Below are positions 42,801 through 50,156 of a stretch of 64,000 nt of DNA, one piece after another. Where the stretch lies: contig JAGLCJ010000003.1 of the NCBI GenBank assembly GCA_023146255.1, positions 372,001-436,000 on the forward strand, in the 5' to 3' direction. Position 1 is the stretch's first letter; each line of letters opens with the position of its first letter. The DNA is from Alcanivoracaceae bacterium. Its GTDB lineage: Bacteria; Pseudomonadota; Gammaproteobacteria; Pseudomonadales; Alcanivoracaceae. A model generated the notes under the pieces. It saw only the letters and a list, made by a program, of their open reading frames with translations. It made no database searches and was not told the DNA's origin. The position numbers were made by a program, and so were the translations under genes.

Positions 42801-43912
42801 CTCAGCTTGATCACCTTGCTGGCCAAGAGGGTCCATGGCGTACCGCTGCTTCGCAGCTTGCAGGCCTTGCTGGCGCCATGATGGTTGGCGGCGACGTTAA
42901 CGACGGTGCCTGGATCGCCAAGCAGGCGGATACCTATAACCGGCAGCTGCACAGTCAGGAGTTAAAGCTGATCGCAGACAACTATAAGCAATACGCGGCT
43001 GAGCGAGGTATATCGGAAGAGCAGGCTTTGAAGGAACTCGTCAGCACAGCTTATGCACTGGTGGACGAATCATTCGCTGCGGATAGCAGCCATCGCGGGT
43101 CGGTGTTGTTTGCTGACTACGATGAGATAGCTGCTTGGCAGTTTTTAACAAAGGTCAGCTATGGCGCGGGGCTAATTCGGCATCAGGACGGTGAAGTTAC
43201 GCGTGCCTTTGTGGCAACTAATGCACAGAAATATGACCCGATGATTAATCGCGACCATCTATTTGAATTAGAATACGGATACAGCGGCGAAATGATGGGG
43301 TTAGGCAGGAAACCAATTCTTAATGCCCTGAGCATGAACCTCAATGCTGGTAGTTATTACGAAGCACTGCAGCAGGCAAGTGCTGAATCGCAGAGTGCCA
43401 TGATCCGGCAGCCGATACAGGCCTTCGCGGCTGCGAGTGCAACCGCTTTTGCTACGCCCGCTCTAACGATGGGGGTGTTGTTGCCAGGGGCGGGCCTGAC
43501 CGCTGTCGGGTATGTGAATAATGGTGCCGAGGGAGCGCTGGACGCGTCGTTCGGGTACGGGCAGATGGTTGCGGGTGTGGGGGTTTGCTCGACGAATCTC
43601 CCGAGCTGTATGCTGGGGGCGCCGATGGCCGTTGACGGGCTTAATGGTCTGTCGAAAGGTGTCTTCTTTAATCCCTCGGAAGATGTGAACAGCTTATTCA
43701 CTTACAGTTCGGATCTTTTATTTAATGATACGAGCCCTGGATTAACTTTGGAGCTGGCAAGCACGTTAATGAATATTATTAAAACGCCTGCAAAAATTGC
43801 AGCTGATCCAAAAGGTCCTGATATGGCTAGAGACTTATTGGGTGGCATGTCCGACTTGTTTTTATTGCCTGATTCATTTATGGGTTTGAGTGAACAGGTA
43901 AAGAAGGAGTGA
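36890..43912 (+). CDS. Filamentous hemagglutinin/CdiA-like TpsA exoprotein
   Basis: A 2340-aa protein preceded by AAGGGAG and 7 nt. It has an N-terminal export signal (AAWLSFVIVAQPLVLHA) and a TPS secretion domain to about residue 200, with the hallmark ANPNGITCNGCGF (NPNG at 139-142). Long beta-helix repeats run to about residue 1750. A DUF637-like hemagglutinin region follows (VSTINNGGKLDRALSDLGGRD), near 1770-1990. A linker region with DGAWIAKQADTYNRQLH lies near 2000-2020, and then a distinct C-terminal region. This is the design of contact-dependent inhibition effectors. From about 43700 the bases become markedly A+T-rich, as expected for an exchangeable toxin tail. The last 320 residues match no toxin I recognise. 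Confidence 0.9.
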   Translation: MTIHDRRMSLVERGLAAWLSFVIVAQPLVLHATEVLPADGNTTLDLSANGTRIVNIATPSASGLSHNRYGTFNVSEQGVILNNSREVVRTDIGGYIEANPHLAPGSASLILNEVVSANPSSLLGAVEVGGQQADVVIANPNGITCNGCGFINTVRGTLTTGTPQLLDGALTGFDIRGGSVDFEGAGANMQDADRFDVLAGAIRLNAEIQGHELNLVAGHHQVAYSDLSLTANDATPDTPPEFAISSSSVGGIYGDRIRLIANDAGVGVHLDAPVAAQLGSVEIDADGALRFTRVSAADDVAISAHSIVADGAVTAGDRLDLVADADIHLAATPDTPATSEARRIDIQAQSLQIDADAAITGRLLEAELESLNNSGVIRTDVADIQVDTTLANQGVIEGRHLTLDAADLDNADGSIAASGRLGMTVDDYIHRGEVQAAELALTSANDIVVGEVSDWRLAGDASFVAGGELRNEGILSTTGMLLINADTVSNTGSLAAQGDLSIEAFEVGNDIDSLILAGASANLRVDNLYNAGDIYAVINLTLSGLSQMAAAGVYNEGGLIGTQTGDIHLHADQVTNTGVGEFLGTLEWTEPLLTFPETGVGESYNERCFLQNRYSGCRSRTYRDSYREQFIPEDQLAFEFLPVEGVILAGGNLDIQAHVLTNLYSLLGAHGTVDIAIYDDAEGNGGTITNSGYDVALEHETRTDSSWYVQTSSSWEKDRKYTYTTIRADEDPETCNRYMVRCGRADPQYAPAEYTYQTVVAGRIAAGGNVNISGVAQVVNGVHENDPVFTNTQAALRGDGLADSSLYRLDPLVVGGFALPGRNGLFVFNGSANHPYLIETNPLFASHSGFMGSSYMLDRLGWNPEPGQRLLGDSFYELNLLQNSLMGQPVLAGTAQQDREQFFTLLMDQGIAAAESLELSVGVSLSAEQINALQSDIIWLEEREVAGYKVLVPVVYLANGIQPPDALIAGQAVDIKAGSISSSGTIRAQENLTATASDGSITNTGSMLAGETLSLTASEDIVNRSGLISGGDVALAAEGDIRNETAFEHVSAGRQNYTMLGDQARIEAAGKLTLDSGNDVFIRGSEISAEQLDVQAGGNIQVDTIEIRRSYNMDGPARNKLDMLTHLSADISSALDTLMRAEQDIVLAGAQLAGGTDVSLFAGNDLRIEAVQDRYYSYLMQSSRGTFSKKKKISEHVGSELIGTQIQAGGQLTLDAEGGEVAILASTGHGEQGVTVNAGTDVRIESGINTEYERTLIIKKNAARVKTKDKGSHTESLAVAGLSSGGDLDINADGNMFMAGAALEAGDALRLGGVSVATDETGNMLLDETGMPVVLSGGLNNIIIDTVALEDRSWNVTTRELRAPIKAIAEMQNFIVDAMTLGVSGATGIDANITIKDERGHQSSQHREEVSTLAASDITLLTQSGLYAVGTELKADNDILVSAGGDVIWDVASTQTVDHRFSESDGGGGTSERFQHRITDTNVQGGTAEAGGNLTILSGGDIQIVAGQINAAENVSFDAGGQVSLLAAYDYHQELIEDKRMGEFGTSNAISREQLDKTVAVVTEIAASNISITSKGNQTFEAASLSASEDITLDTEGQIIFASTKDVVQHSVHEEDSSLSWQKVEGAGSVDETIRQTQLQAAGNLAINAAQGIQIDIVEIDQASVSEMIDAMVAADPQLAWLKEMEQRGDVDWQQIKEVHDSWDYESQGMGPGLALAVTIVVTTMTGGAGANLVGAIQGAAGTTVTVGSAAAAGVTAGTVATTSSAMAGAVISSAASTLTVSTINNGGKLDRALSDLGGRDSLEGLATSGLTAGVVSGFIDPMYNEWQFGKASEGAIQTQAAFDITKGFQLNSWQGMTGFALHNATQGLVSAGASAAIQGGSFNDYLRVSMENQGNNVLSALAYNQIGNLGDYLANSGGAEGNARQFSQFIEGGIGRVGLHSVAGGLITEATGGDFATGAAAAGLNQWLSPQLDHLAGQEGPWRTAASQLAGLAGAMMVGGDVNDGAWIAKQADTYNRQLHSQELKLIADNYKQYAAERGISEEQALKELVSTAYALVDESFAADSSHRGSVLFADYDEIAAWQFLTKVSYGAGLIRHQDGEVTRAFVATNAQKYDPMINRDHLFELEYGYSGEMMGLGRKPILNALSMNLNAGSYYEALQQASAESQSAMIRQPIQAFAAASATAFATPALTMGVLLPGAGLTAVGYVNNGAEGALDASFGYGQMVAGVGVCSTNLPSCMLGAPMAVDGLNGLSKGVFFNPSEDVNSLFTYSSDLLFNDTSPGLTLELASTLMNIIKTPAKIAADPKGPDMARDLLGGMSDLFLLPDSFMGLSEQVKKE

Positions 43913-43916
43913 TGTG

Positions 43917-44492
43917 GTGAGGAATAAAGAGCTATCGTTATCTGAATTAGATTCTCTCGGTATATTTGAGAGAATACTCCGTTACTGGGACTGGAGAATG
44001 ACTGTTGTTTTCTTCGGATTGGGATTCTTATTTGTCTATTACTCTAGTCCTCCGGTGGAATCTTTGGATGATCCTCGCGTCAAAGTTATTGAAGGCATTA
44101 TCGTTAATGTAAAGGGCTGTATTTTAGAAAGGCGTAGCGGGTACGTTACTCTAGAGGACAATAATGGCATTGAGCATGGCGCCCGGATTAAGAATTGCTC
44201 AGAGGAGGAAAGGCGTCAGTTTCTAGGTAAATCAATCATGACTTACCGTTATTTAAAAAATGGGAGGCTCACTCAATCAGCTCTTGAAATGCATTTTGAT
44301 GGAAAACCGTACTACACTTATGAAGATAAGTATGGTCGCCATAAGTTTAATGCTGCCATTTTATATTTTGGAATTATGCTTGTTCCTATCGCATTGGTTA
44401 CTGGTCATCGATGGCGTCGAGAGAAAGTAAAAATCCTTGCGCGAGAGCAGTGTCGCCAGAAATCATTTTTATCTCAAAATAGTGTCGATTGA
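43917..44492 (+). CDS. Candidate CdiI-type immunity protein (membrane)
   Basis: A 191-aa protein whose GTG (43917) lies 4 bp after the TpsA stop, with AAGGAG 7 nt upstream. It has two membrane helices (MTVVFFGLGFLFVYY near residue 30 and AAILYFGIMLVPIALVTG near 150) with a roughly 100-residue beta-rich loop between them and a basic C-terminus. The topology suggests N- and C-termini inside and the loop in the periplasm. Position, low GC and small size fit an immunity protein to the TpsA tail. Membrane location would suit a toxin that acts on the inner membrane. The family is unknown, and the immunity role is inferred only from context. Confidence 0.6.
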   Translation: MRNKELSLSELDSLGIFERILRYWDWRMTVVFFGLGFLFVYYSSPPVESLDDPRVKVIEGIIVNVKGCILERRSGYVTLEDNNGIEHGARIKNCSEEERRQFLGKSIMTYRYLKNGRLTQSALEMHFDGKPYYTYEDKYGRHKFNAAILYFGIMLVPIALVTGHRWRREKVKILAREQCRQKSFLSQNSVD

Positions 44493-44709
44493 TTATTATG
44501 GCAGGCAATATGTATTTGATATTCATATTCCGTCATTTGAAGCATTTTTAGAGCTTTACATAGTTGCCATAATGAATTCCGAAAATCGTTGGTTCTTAAT
44601 TTATTGACATGCGATGATGTGGTGCTTGCAGGCTGTATCGCAAGTGTGGTGCGGAAGTCCTCCTATCATACAATTTATTATTAACTTTGAGTTTAAGGTT
44701 GATTCGGGC

Positions 44710-45357
44710 ATGAGGGTCTACATAATAATGAAGGCAATATTTTCAATGCCAGTTGCTTTGTTCTCGTTGATTTCGGTTGTTTCTTGCGGTGGCGGGTCAT
44801 CCGGGCAATAATTTGATCCGAACGTGAATATTGCCTTGGCCGGTAGAGGTGCTGTTGCCAGTGCTAACTATGATGATGGCAATGCTCATCTAGTCAATGA
44901 CGGAGAGAGAATCCCAGGGCAGTACTGGGTGGGTAATGTTGATGGCGATGAGGTGGTCATTTCCTTTCCAGAGCCTCAGCTTGTACATGCCGTATTTGTG
45001 TTTGCTAGCCACGATACACAAAGGGATAAAGAGTTGCGGCTCTCGGAGGATTTCACCGGGGCACTCCCGAATCCTTACCAGATATGGTTGGCTGAGCCAG
45101 GCAAGGATCCTTATCGTCACCGTATGCAGCGCGACCATCCGCAGGATTGCATTACAAATGGTGATTCCACCTATGGCGTCGATTATGGGTCTGACAATGC
45201 ATCTGGTGATTTATGCACTTTCAAAGAGCCGGTGATCCTTGAGCAGATTATCGTCCGGCCTGTTTATGTCAGGGATGATTATCCCATACGCGCTATTAAG
45301 GTTTATGAGGTCCTAGCTTTTGCCAAACCATACCATCGGCTTGCAAGAGATGAGTAG
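44710..45357 (+). pseudogene. Lipoprotein gene interrupted by an in-frame stop
   Basis: The first half encodes a lipoprotein signal (KAIFSMPVALFSLISVVSC followed by GGGSSGQ), then TAA at 44809-44811. The same frame resumes at once (FDPNVNIALAGRGAVASANY) and runs to 45357. The resumed part is clearly related to the mature region of the intact lipoprotein at 45547 (for example SANYDDGNAHLVNDGE and YWVGNVDGDEVVISF, against TATYDSENAGIINDAV and FWSGNVNGDSVTIAF). It is therefore a lipoprotein split by one nonsense change, unless readthrough or an internal start rescues it. The domain looks like a beta-sandwich (discoidin-like). The region is A+T-rich. Confidence 0.7.
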
Positions 45358-45546
45358 TTAGTTGGCCATTTCCTATAGGAATGGCCGAGTTCCAAGGCTT
45401 TTCCGTGATGCATGATATCCATATGATATCGTTGGCAATTTTCTTTGTTAATGTCTTATATCTTCTTCAAATTCTCCCTGATCTCTGTATTATCCCCGCC
45501 GCGGCTTTGGTGCCGATGGGATAATTTTTAAATTAGGGAGATAAAG

Positions 45547-46092
45547 ATGCGCTTGAAGTCATTTCGCAGTTTTTCGGTTATTGCTCTCGCTTCTGCCTTG
45601 CTGGCAGCTTGCGGTGGTTCGAGCTCGGGCGGAGAGGGTGGCAGTGTGCCGCCGACCCCTTTCAATGTGGCCAGTCAGGATAGCGGCGGCGTTGCAACTG
45701 CCACCTATGATTCCGAGAATGCCGGAATTATCAACGATGCAGTTTTTGATCTGGTTGAAGGGGAAAATTCGGGATTGTTCTGGTCCGGCAATGTGAATGG
45801 CGACTCGGTCACCATCGCGTTTGATGACAACTACCTGGTTAGCCAGATCACCATGTACACCAATGCTGCCAATAACACGGATACCACCATCCAGTATTCG
45901 GCGGACGGCATGGCCTTTACTTCCATTGCACTGCTGACCGACTGTCCCACGTTGGTGATCGGCAATGGTCGTATTGCCTGCACCTTCGCCAGCGCCCGTC
46001 AGATGAGCCATCTTCGCGTGCTGGTTAACTCTAATGCCGCGTCAGTTCGTATCTACGAGCTCGTTGCCATGGGGGTTCTTGCAGCGCCGTAA
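45547..46092 (+). CDS. Small lipoprotein, beta-sandwich domain
   Basis: A 181-aa lipoprotein with GGGAG 8 nt before the ATG. The signal peptide ends in LLAAC (Cys at 22) followed by a GGSSSGG linker. The mature domain has the pattern SGNVNGDSVTIAFDDNYLVSQITMYTN and later RMSHLRVLVNS-like ends, resembling discoidin/F5-8-type carbohydrate- or surface-binding sandwiches; this is inference from pattern. It is the intact paralogue of the broken gene at 44710-45357. A Cys pair (ALLTDCPTL...RIACTF) may form a disulfide. Confidence 0.7.
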   Translation: MRLKSFRSFSVIALASALLAACGGSSSGGEGGSVPPTPFNVASQDSGGVATATYDSENAGIINDAVFDLVEGENSGLFWSGNVNGDSVTIAFDDNYLVSQITMYTNAANNTDTTIQYSADGMAFTSIALLTDCPTLVIGNGRIACTFASARQMSHLRVLVNSNAASVRIYELVAMGVLAAP

Positions 46093-46327
46093 TCGGCCCT
46101 CCGCTCCCTGAACTGCGCCGGGTCGGCAGAAGTTCAGCGGAGCGGGTTTCGTCAATTAAGGTCGGGAAGCAGGCCGTAATGCCCCATGCCAAGGTACCAT
46201 TCGGCCCTCCGCCAAGCGGAAGAGCGCACATACGTTGGAGTCTGGGCCAAAGTGATCGCCAGAGAGATCTATAACCACACTCAGGCGCACGCCGTTCATG
46301 CTGGTTCTTTTGAGTGCAGGGAAGATG
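46093..46327. other. Intergenic region with a short relic of an M19-like gene end
   Basis: Minus-strand reading of 46155-46190 gives GMGHYGLLPDL followed by a stop. This nearly matches GMAHYGLLPDLIED from the 3' part of the M19-like gene (47762-49888). The matching DNA, around GTCGGGAAGCAGGCCGTAAT, is far better than chance. No other coding sequence is visible. It looks like a duplicated fragment or the remains of a deleted second copy. Confidence 0.5.
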
Positions 46328-47707
46328 CTACTGCATTTCCCTGCGTTTAAAGGTACGGCTATACACCGGGGTCGTGCTGATAGGGAGTCCGTGACTGGCA
46401 GCTTCGGTATCGCCGGTGGGTACCTTGTAGAACTGCAGCGTCAGCTCATTGCCGCGAATCTCAACGATCACAAAGCCCAGGGTGTCAGTGGCATAGAACA
46501 TTGCCGGATTGTACTGCGCTTCCTCGATCCCCACGCTTTCATCCGGATCATTGCTTTTTCCGCCGGCACCGGAGACCACGAACAGGGTGTTGCCGCACTC
46601 TGGTACTGAATGCAACAACTGCAGGTCGTGGTCATGTCCTGCGAAAAACACGTCTACCTTGCCGCATATGTTGTTCTGCAGCCAGTTGCGGTAGTACTCG
46701 CCGGACAATCGGTAGAACAGCGGGGTAAACCCGTCGTAGCTGCCCGCATTGCCATGCCAGCCGTTGGAGAGGTAGGGGTGATGTGCGTAGGCAAACTTCC
46801 AGGTGGCATTGCTGGCTGCCAGCGCTTCCCGCGCCCACTTGCCCTGCTTGAGATCGTACTGCGGCCAGTAGGCAATGCTGGGGTCGATAATGGTCATCAG
46901 TGGAGTGGAATCCAGCGCCAGAAAAGTGGCAATCGGTGTGCCGGAGCCTTCGGGGTGGGAGTGCTGGTAATGCCGGCCGGGCATTTTCCATTGTGGGTTC
47001 ACATCGCTGTAGGCAACCTGGGTGTCTCCGACTGCAGTAAAGTTGCCGAACCCGTCAATCAGCAGGTCACTGTCGTGGTTGCCCAGTGCCATGTAGAACG
47101 GAAAGCCGAGCTTCTGGTAGGGGGCAACAAAGTGGGAGTCGAATACGCTTGAGTAGGGGCTGAGCACATTCTGCTCATAAAGGTTATCGCCCAGGCCGAC
47201 GGCAAAACTGCAGGGATTGGTTGCTGAATCGCAAATCTGCTTCACCGCACTGGCGACTCGCAGCTGACCGTTCTTTCCGGTGCCGACATCGCCAATGGCA
47301 ACGAACCGCAGTACTTCCGACGACGCGGGGTCACTAGCCAATGTGATCGGTGCAAAGGTGGCCGTCACGACGATATCGCTGCCGGTTTTCTTGAAGCAGT
47401 GCAGTCGCTCGGTTCTGTCGCAGCCGCTCCAGTGTGACAGGCGATAATTATCCAGCGGGGTAGCGGTGAAGCGGATCTCGCCGAGGCTGCCATAAGCGGA
47501 TTTCAGCTTTTCATAACTGCTTATCGTGCATACCCGCTGGGTTGAGGGAACCCCAGTTCCACAGTTAATGCCGGCGGGGTGGGACGTCACTACGCCACCT
47601 TTGTTGGTCGCCACCTCAATGTCACAGGCGGCCAGTAACAAGCTGGTGGCGATGAGCATGGCAGCCCTGATAGTGGTTCGTGTGGCCCGTTCCCTGCTTC
47701 CTGACAT
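46328..47707 (-). CDS. Secreted metallophosphoesterase (purple acid phosphatase-like)
   Basis: A 459-aa lipoprotein. The start at 47707 has GGAG 6 nt upstream, and the signal peptide ends in LLLAAC. About residues 130-420 form a calcineurin-like metallophosphoesterase core. Its five metal motifs are visible: GDVGTG, GLGDNLYE, ALGNHDSD, AHHPYLSNG and AGHDHDLQ. The order and the tartrate-resistant-phosphatase-type spacing fit the ACP5-like branch. It would act in the periplasm on phosphate esters. It precedes the M19-like gene's downstream side, separated by 54 bp, and both are minus-strand. A phosphate-starvation role is possible but no regulatory box was confirmed. Confidence 0.88.
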   Translation of the reverse strand: MSGSRERATRTTIRAAMLIATSLLLAACDIEVATNKGGVVTSHPAGINCGTGVPSTQRVCTISSYEKLKSAYGSLGEIRFTATPLDNYRLSHWSGCDRTERLHCFKKTGSDIVVTATFAPITLASDPASSEVLRFVAIGDVGTGKNGQLRVASAVKQICDSATNPCSFAVGLGDNLYEQNVLSPYSSVFDSHFVAPYQKLGFPFYMALGNHDSDLLIDGFGNFTAVGDTQVAYSDVNPQWKMPGRHYQHSHPEGSGTPIATFLALDSTPLMTIIDPSIAYWPQYDLKQGKWAREALAASNATWKFAYAHHPYLSNGWHGNAGSYDGFTPLFYRLSGEYYRNWLQNNICGKVDVFFAGHDHDLQLLHSVPECGNTLFVVSGAGGKSNDPDESVGIEEAQYNPAMFYATDTLGFVIVEIRGNELTLQFYKVPTGDTEAASHGLPISTTPVYSRTFKRREMQ

Positions 47708-47761
47708 GACGCTCTCCATTTTCTGTGGTCCAGCTGTTTCGGCGCAGATGACAATCTGCTG

Positions 47762-49888
47762 TTAGAGCGGATTCACATGCTGCGCATTATTATTGCTTTC
47801 AGCCCGCTCCCACATCTGCAGATACCCTTCTGCGGAATTCATGATGCCTTCATAAATGCGACTGTCGGTACGCTGCCGAATATCTTCAATCAGGTCGGGG
47901 AGCAGGCCGTAATGCGCCATGCCCTCGTTGTTCAGATCGAAGGTGCGATTACCTGATTTCTGCCGGTCAAACACCGTGCCGAACTCGGTGGTAAACGGGT
48001 ACACCAGCGGGTCGCCCGGGTTGCTGCGCGGGCCGGGCTGGGCTGCAAGGCCGGATGTGTCGGTGCCGATGCCCATGGCCAGCAAGTAAGGCGTCTGCGC
48101 AACAGCGTCCAGATAGTCGGGGAACCTGTCGCGGGCACCATCTACGTTGGACATATAGTGGGCGGCAAAGCCGCCGGCGTTGAGCATGCGCTTGAAGTTG
48201 CGATGCAGCGTGCCGTCCTTGGCGCCGTGCATAAAGCTGTGCGAGCTGACCACGCCGCTGTAGTTACGTGCTTCGGCAATGTCCATGACCTGTGAGGTGG
48301 CATCGGCGCTGAGATGGTCGAGATCGATGATCATGTTCAGGTCGATCATGCGATTAACCAGATAGACGCCAAACGGTGTGAGTGCGCGGGTATTGCAGTG
48401 ATCATCATGGTCGTCATAGCTTGGTGATGCACCCACCTGTACCAGCAGATCATTAATCACCGGCACCTCGCCGATCACCGGCAGGCCCGAGTCCATGGCT
48501 TTGCCGCGGGTGTGTTCATCGCAGCGTTTGGTTTCAAAGTAGTGGCCAGTGGCCAACGCCTGACCGAGATTAACAAAACCGTTCTCGACCTTGCCGCCGC
48601 TGAACTGGTTGTCGGATTTGTGTGCCGGAAAAATCGCGCGCACACCGAGCTGGTACAGTTCATTCAGGCCTTGCTCGATCTTCGAGATATCGCAGTAGTC
48701 CTTGACGCCGCAGTTGAGTGTTTCCGACGCTTCCACGCCCATTACCACCGCCAGTTTGCCGTCGGCGATCACCTGCCGTGCCTGTGCCGGTGAAGTCACT
48801 ACGCGGAAGAAGCCTTTTCCGGGTCCGCCGGCCTGGGCATCAATGTAATCCTGCATTTCATAGATGCGCTTCGCCTGCAGGCGAATGCTGTCCATGGTGT
48901 TGCAACTGTTTTTCGGCAGCCAGCCGGCCGGGTTGATAGTGGACTGCGCAATACACAGCACCTGATTTTCCACCAGCAGGGTGACGTTCATGCGCATGCC
49001 GGACAGCCAGGCCCGCTCGATCCACTTGTGGTAGTAGCCGGTATGGGTTTTCTGCCGGGCATTCGGCCAGAACGGAAAATCCGGCCAGCCACGAGTGTCA
49101 TAGCGGAAGGTCGGGTCGCCGTACTCGAGCAGGTTGCCGATCAGGTCCAGCGAGCCGTTCGGGCCATGGTTGCGGGCACTGTCGTCCAGCGCCCATGGCA
49201 CCCCGTACTTGTGGAACGGCGCGCCATGCATTACCCGGCCGCCCATAAACTCATACGACGTGATATGGGTGTGGGCATCGACGTAGCCGCGCACAGGGGC
49301 ATTGATGTCGCCCTTCAAGGCAAGGGTGTTGCCGCGTACGTTGGTGGTAATTTCCGGATAAGGCTTGCAATCCGTGCGCGCTACCAGATCGAAATGCCGG
49401 TCAATGCGCGGCTCCCAGGTGTGGTAAGTAAACCAGAGAAACTTGCGGGTAATTTTCTGCATGTATTCGTACTGGATCGGTGCGAAGGTAAAGCGGTTAT
49501 TCAGTTTAAAGCGGAAGCTGTTACTGGCGACCTGCTGGGCGCTGATGTTCCATTCCGATGCCATGCCTGGTTGCGGGAAGGGCCCTTCTACCTGCGGCAC
49601 CATGCTGGTCAGATAACGCCCGCTGCGGTCGGTTAGCAGGAAATCGCCCAGCCTTGCCGGTTTGATAAAGAATTTTTCTGCCTGATTGACATCGCCGGTA
49701 CTGAAGCTGAACACATCCAGATTATTGCGCAGATACTTTCCGGTGCCGGGGGATCTGATCGCAACGCATTGTTGGGCAAGCTGGTAAACAGCATCTTCTG
49801 CAGGCCCTGCGAGTGTCGTTGTCGACAGAGGCAGTGAGCATAGTACAACCAGTGTCGCGATTAGCGAGCGTGCAGAATGAGTCGGCAT
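47762..49888 (-). CDS. Secreted M19/amidohydrolase-like metallohydrolase
   Basis: A 708-aa protein. The start at 49888 has GGGGA close upstream and gives a signal peptide (SLIATLVVLCSLPLSTTTLA). Residues 30-170 look like a beta-trefoil (QCVAIRSPGTGKYLRNN; DRSGRYLTSMV). The rest is a metal-dependent TIM-barrel: DAHTHITSYEFMGG with the HxH pair, VMGVEASETLNCG, RAIFPAHKSDNQF, IDLDHLSADATSQVMDIAEA and VVSSHSFMHG. These are reminiscent of renal-dipeptidase-type M19 enzymes and amidohydrolases. Extra length and the trefoil set it apart from standard dipeptidases. Substrate unknown. It probably acts in the periplasm. Confidence 0.8.
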   Translation of the reverse strand: MPTHSARSLIATLVVLCSLPLSTTTLAGPAEDAVYQLAQQCVAIRSPGTGKYLRNNLDVFSFSTGDVNQAEKFFIKPARLGDFLLTDRSGRYLTSMVPQVEGPFPQPGMASEWNISAQQVASNSFRFKLNNRFTFAPIQYEYMQKITRKFLWFTYHTWEPRIDRHFDLVARTDCKPYPEITTNVRGNTLALKGDINAPVRGYVDAHTHITSYEFMGGRVMHGAPFHKYGVPWALDDSARNHGPNGSLDLIGNLLEYGDPTFRYDTRGWPDFPFWPNARQKTHTGYYHKWIERAWLSGMRMNVTLLVENQVLCIAQSTINPAGWLPKNSCNTMDSIRLQAKRIYEMQDYIDAQAGGPGKGFFRVVTSPAQARQVIADGKLAVVMGVEASETLNCGVKDYCDISKIEQGLNELYQLGVRAIFPAHKSDNQFSGGKVENGFVNLGQALATGHYFETKRCDEHTRGKAMDSGLPVIGEVPVINDLLVQVGASPSYDDHDDHCNTRALTPFGVYLVNRMIDLNMIIDLDHLSADATSQVMDIAEARNYSGVVSSHSFMHGAKDGTLHRNFKRMLNAGGFAAHYMSNVDGARDRFPDYLDAVAQTPYLLAMGIGTDTSGLAAQPGPRSNPGDPLVYPFTTEFGTVFDRQKSGNRTFDLNNEGMAHYGLLPDLIEDIRQRTDSRIYEGIMNSAEGYLQMWERAESNNNAQHVNPL

Positions 49889-50067
49889 TGCGGTCCCCAA
49901 GTTTATTATTCGTATTCTGCTATCTGGGCAGAGGCGCCTGATGTTAAGCCCATGAGGCCGCACAATTTGCGCCATCTGTTATTCAATACTGGCCAGATGT
50001 GGAAGGGGTATCGGCGGTTACCCTTACACACTGCCTTCGGCTTAGTCCCAATGCCTGACGTTGAGCC

Positions 50068-50091
50068 GCCTCCGCTGCATAAAGCGGAGGC
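50068..50091. other. Perfect 9-bp hairpin between divergent genes
   Basis: GCCTCCGCT (50068-50076) and AGCGGAGGC (50083-50091) pair perfectly around a GCATAA loop, with no T-run on either side. It lies in the 268-bp region between the divergent M19-like and dioxygenase genes. Its role is unknown. Confidence 0.55.
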
Positions 50092-50156
50092 TGTGCTGAT
50101 CGTTCCGGCTCCGCTAAGGTGGTGCCTGACAGGTGCTGCTCGAACGGAGTGTTGTG

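Noticed and set aside
36890..43912. Long hemagglutinin gene as several broken genes
   Set aside because: The frame is open throughout from a good ribosome site to the stop, and the domain order is continuous.
46031..46231. A 66-codon minus-strand frame in the gap after the small lipoprotein
   Set aside because: A different reading frame holds the better explanation (the relic of the M19-like gene end). This frame overlaps the lipoprotein gene.
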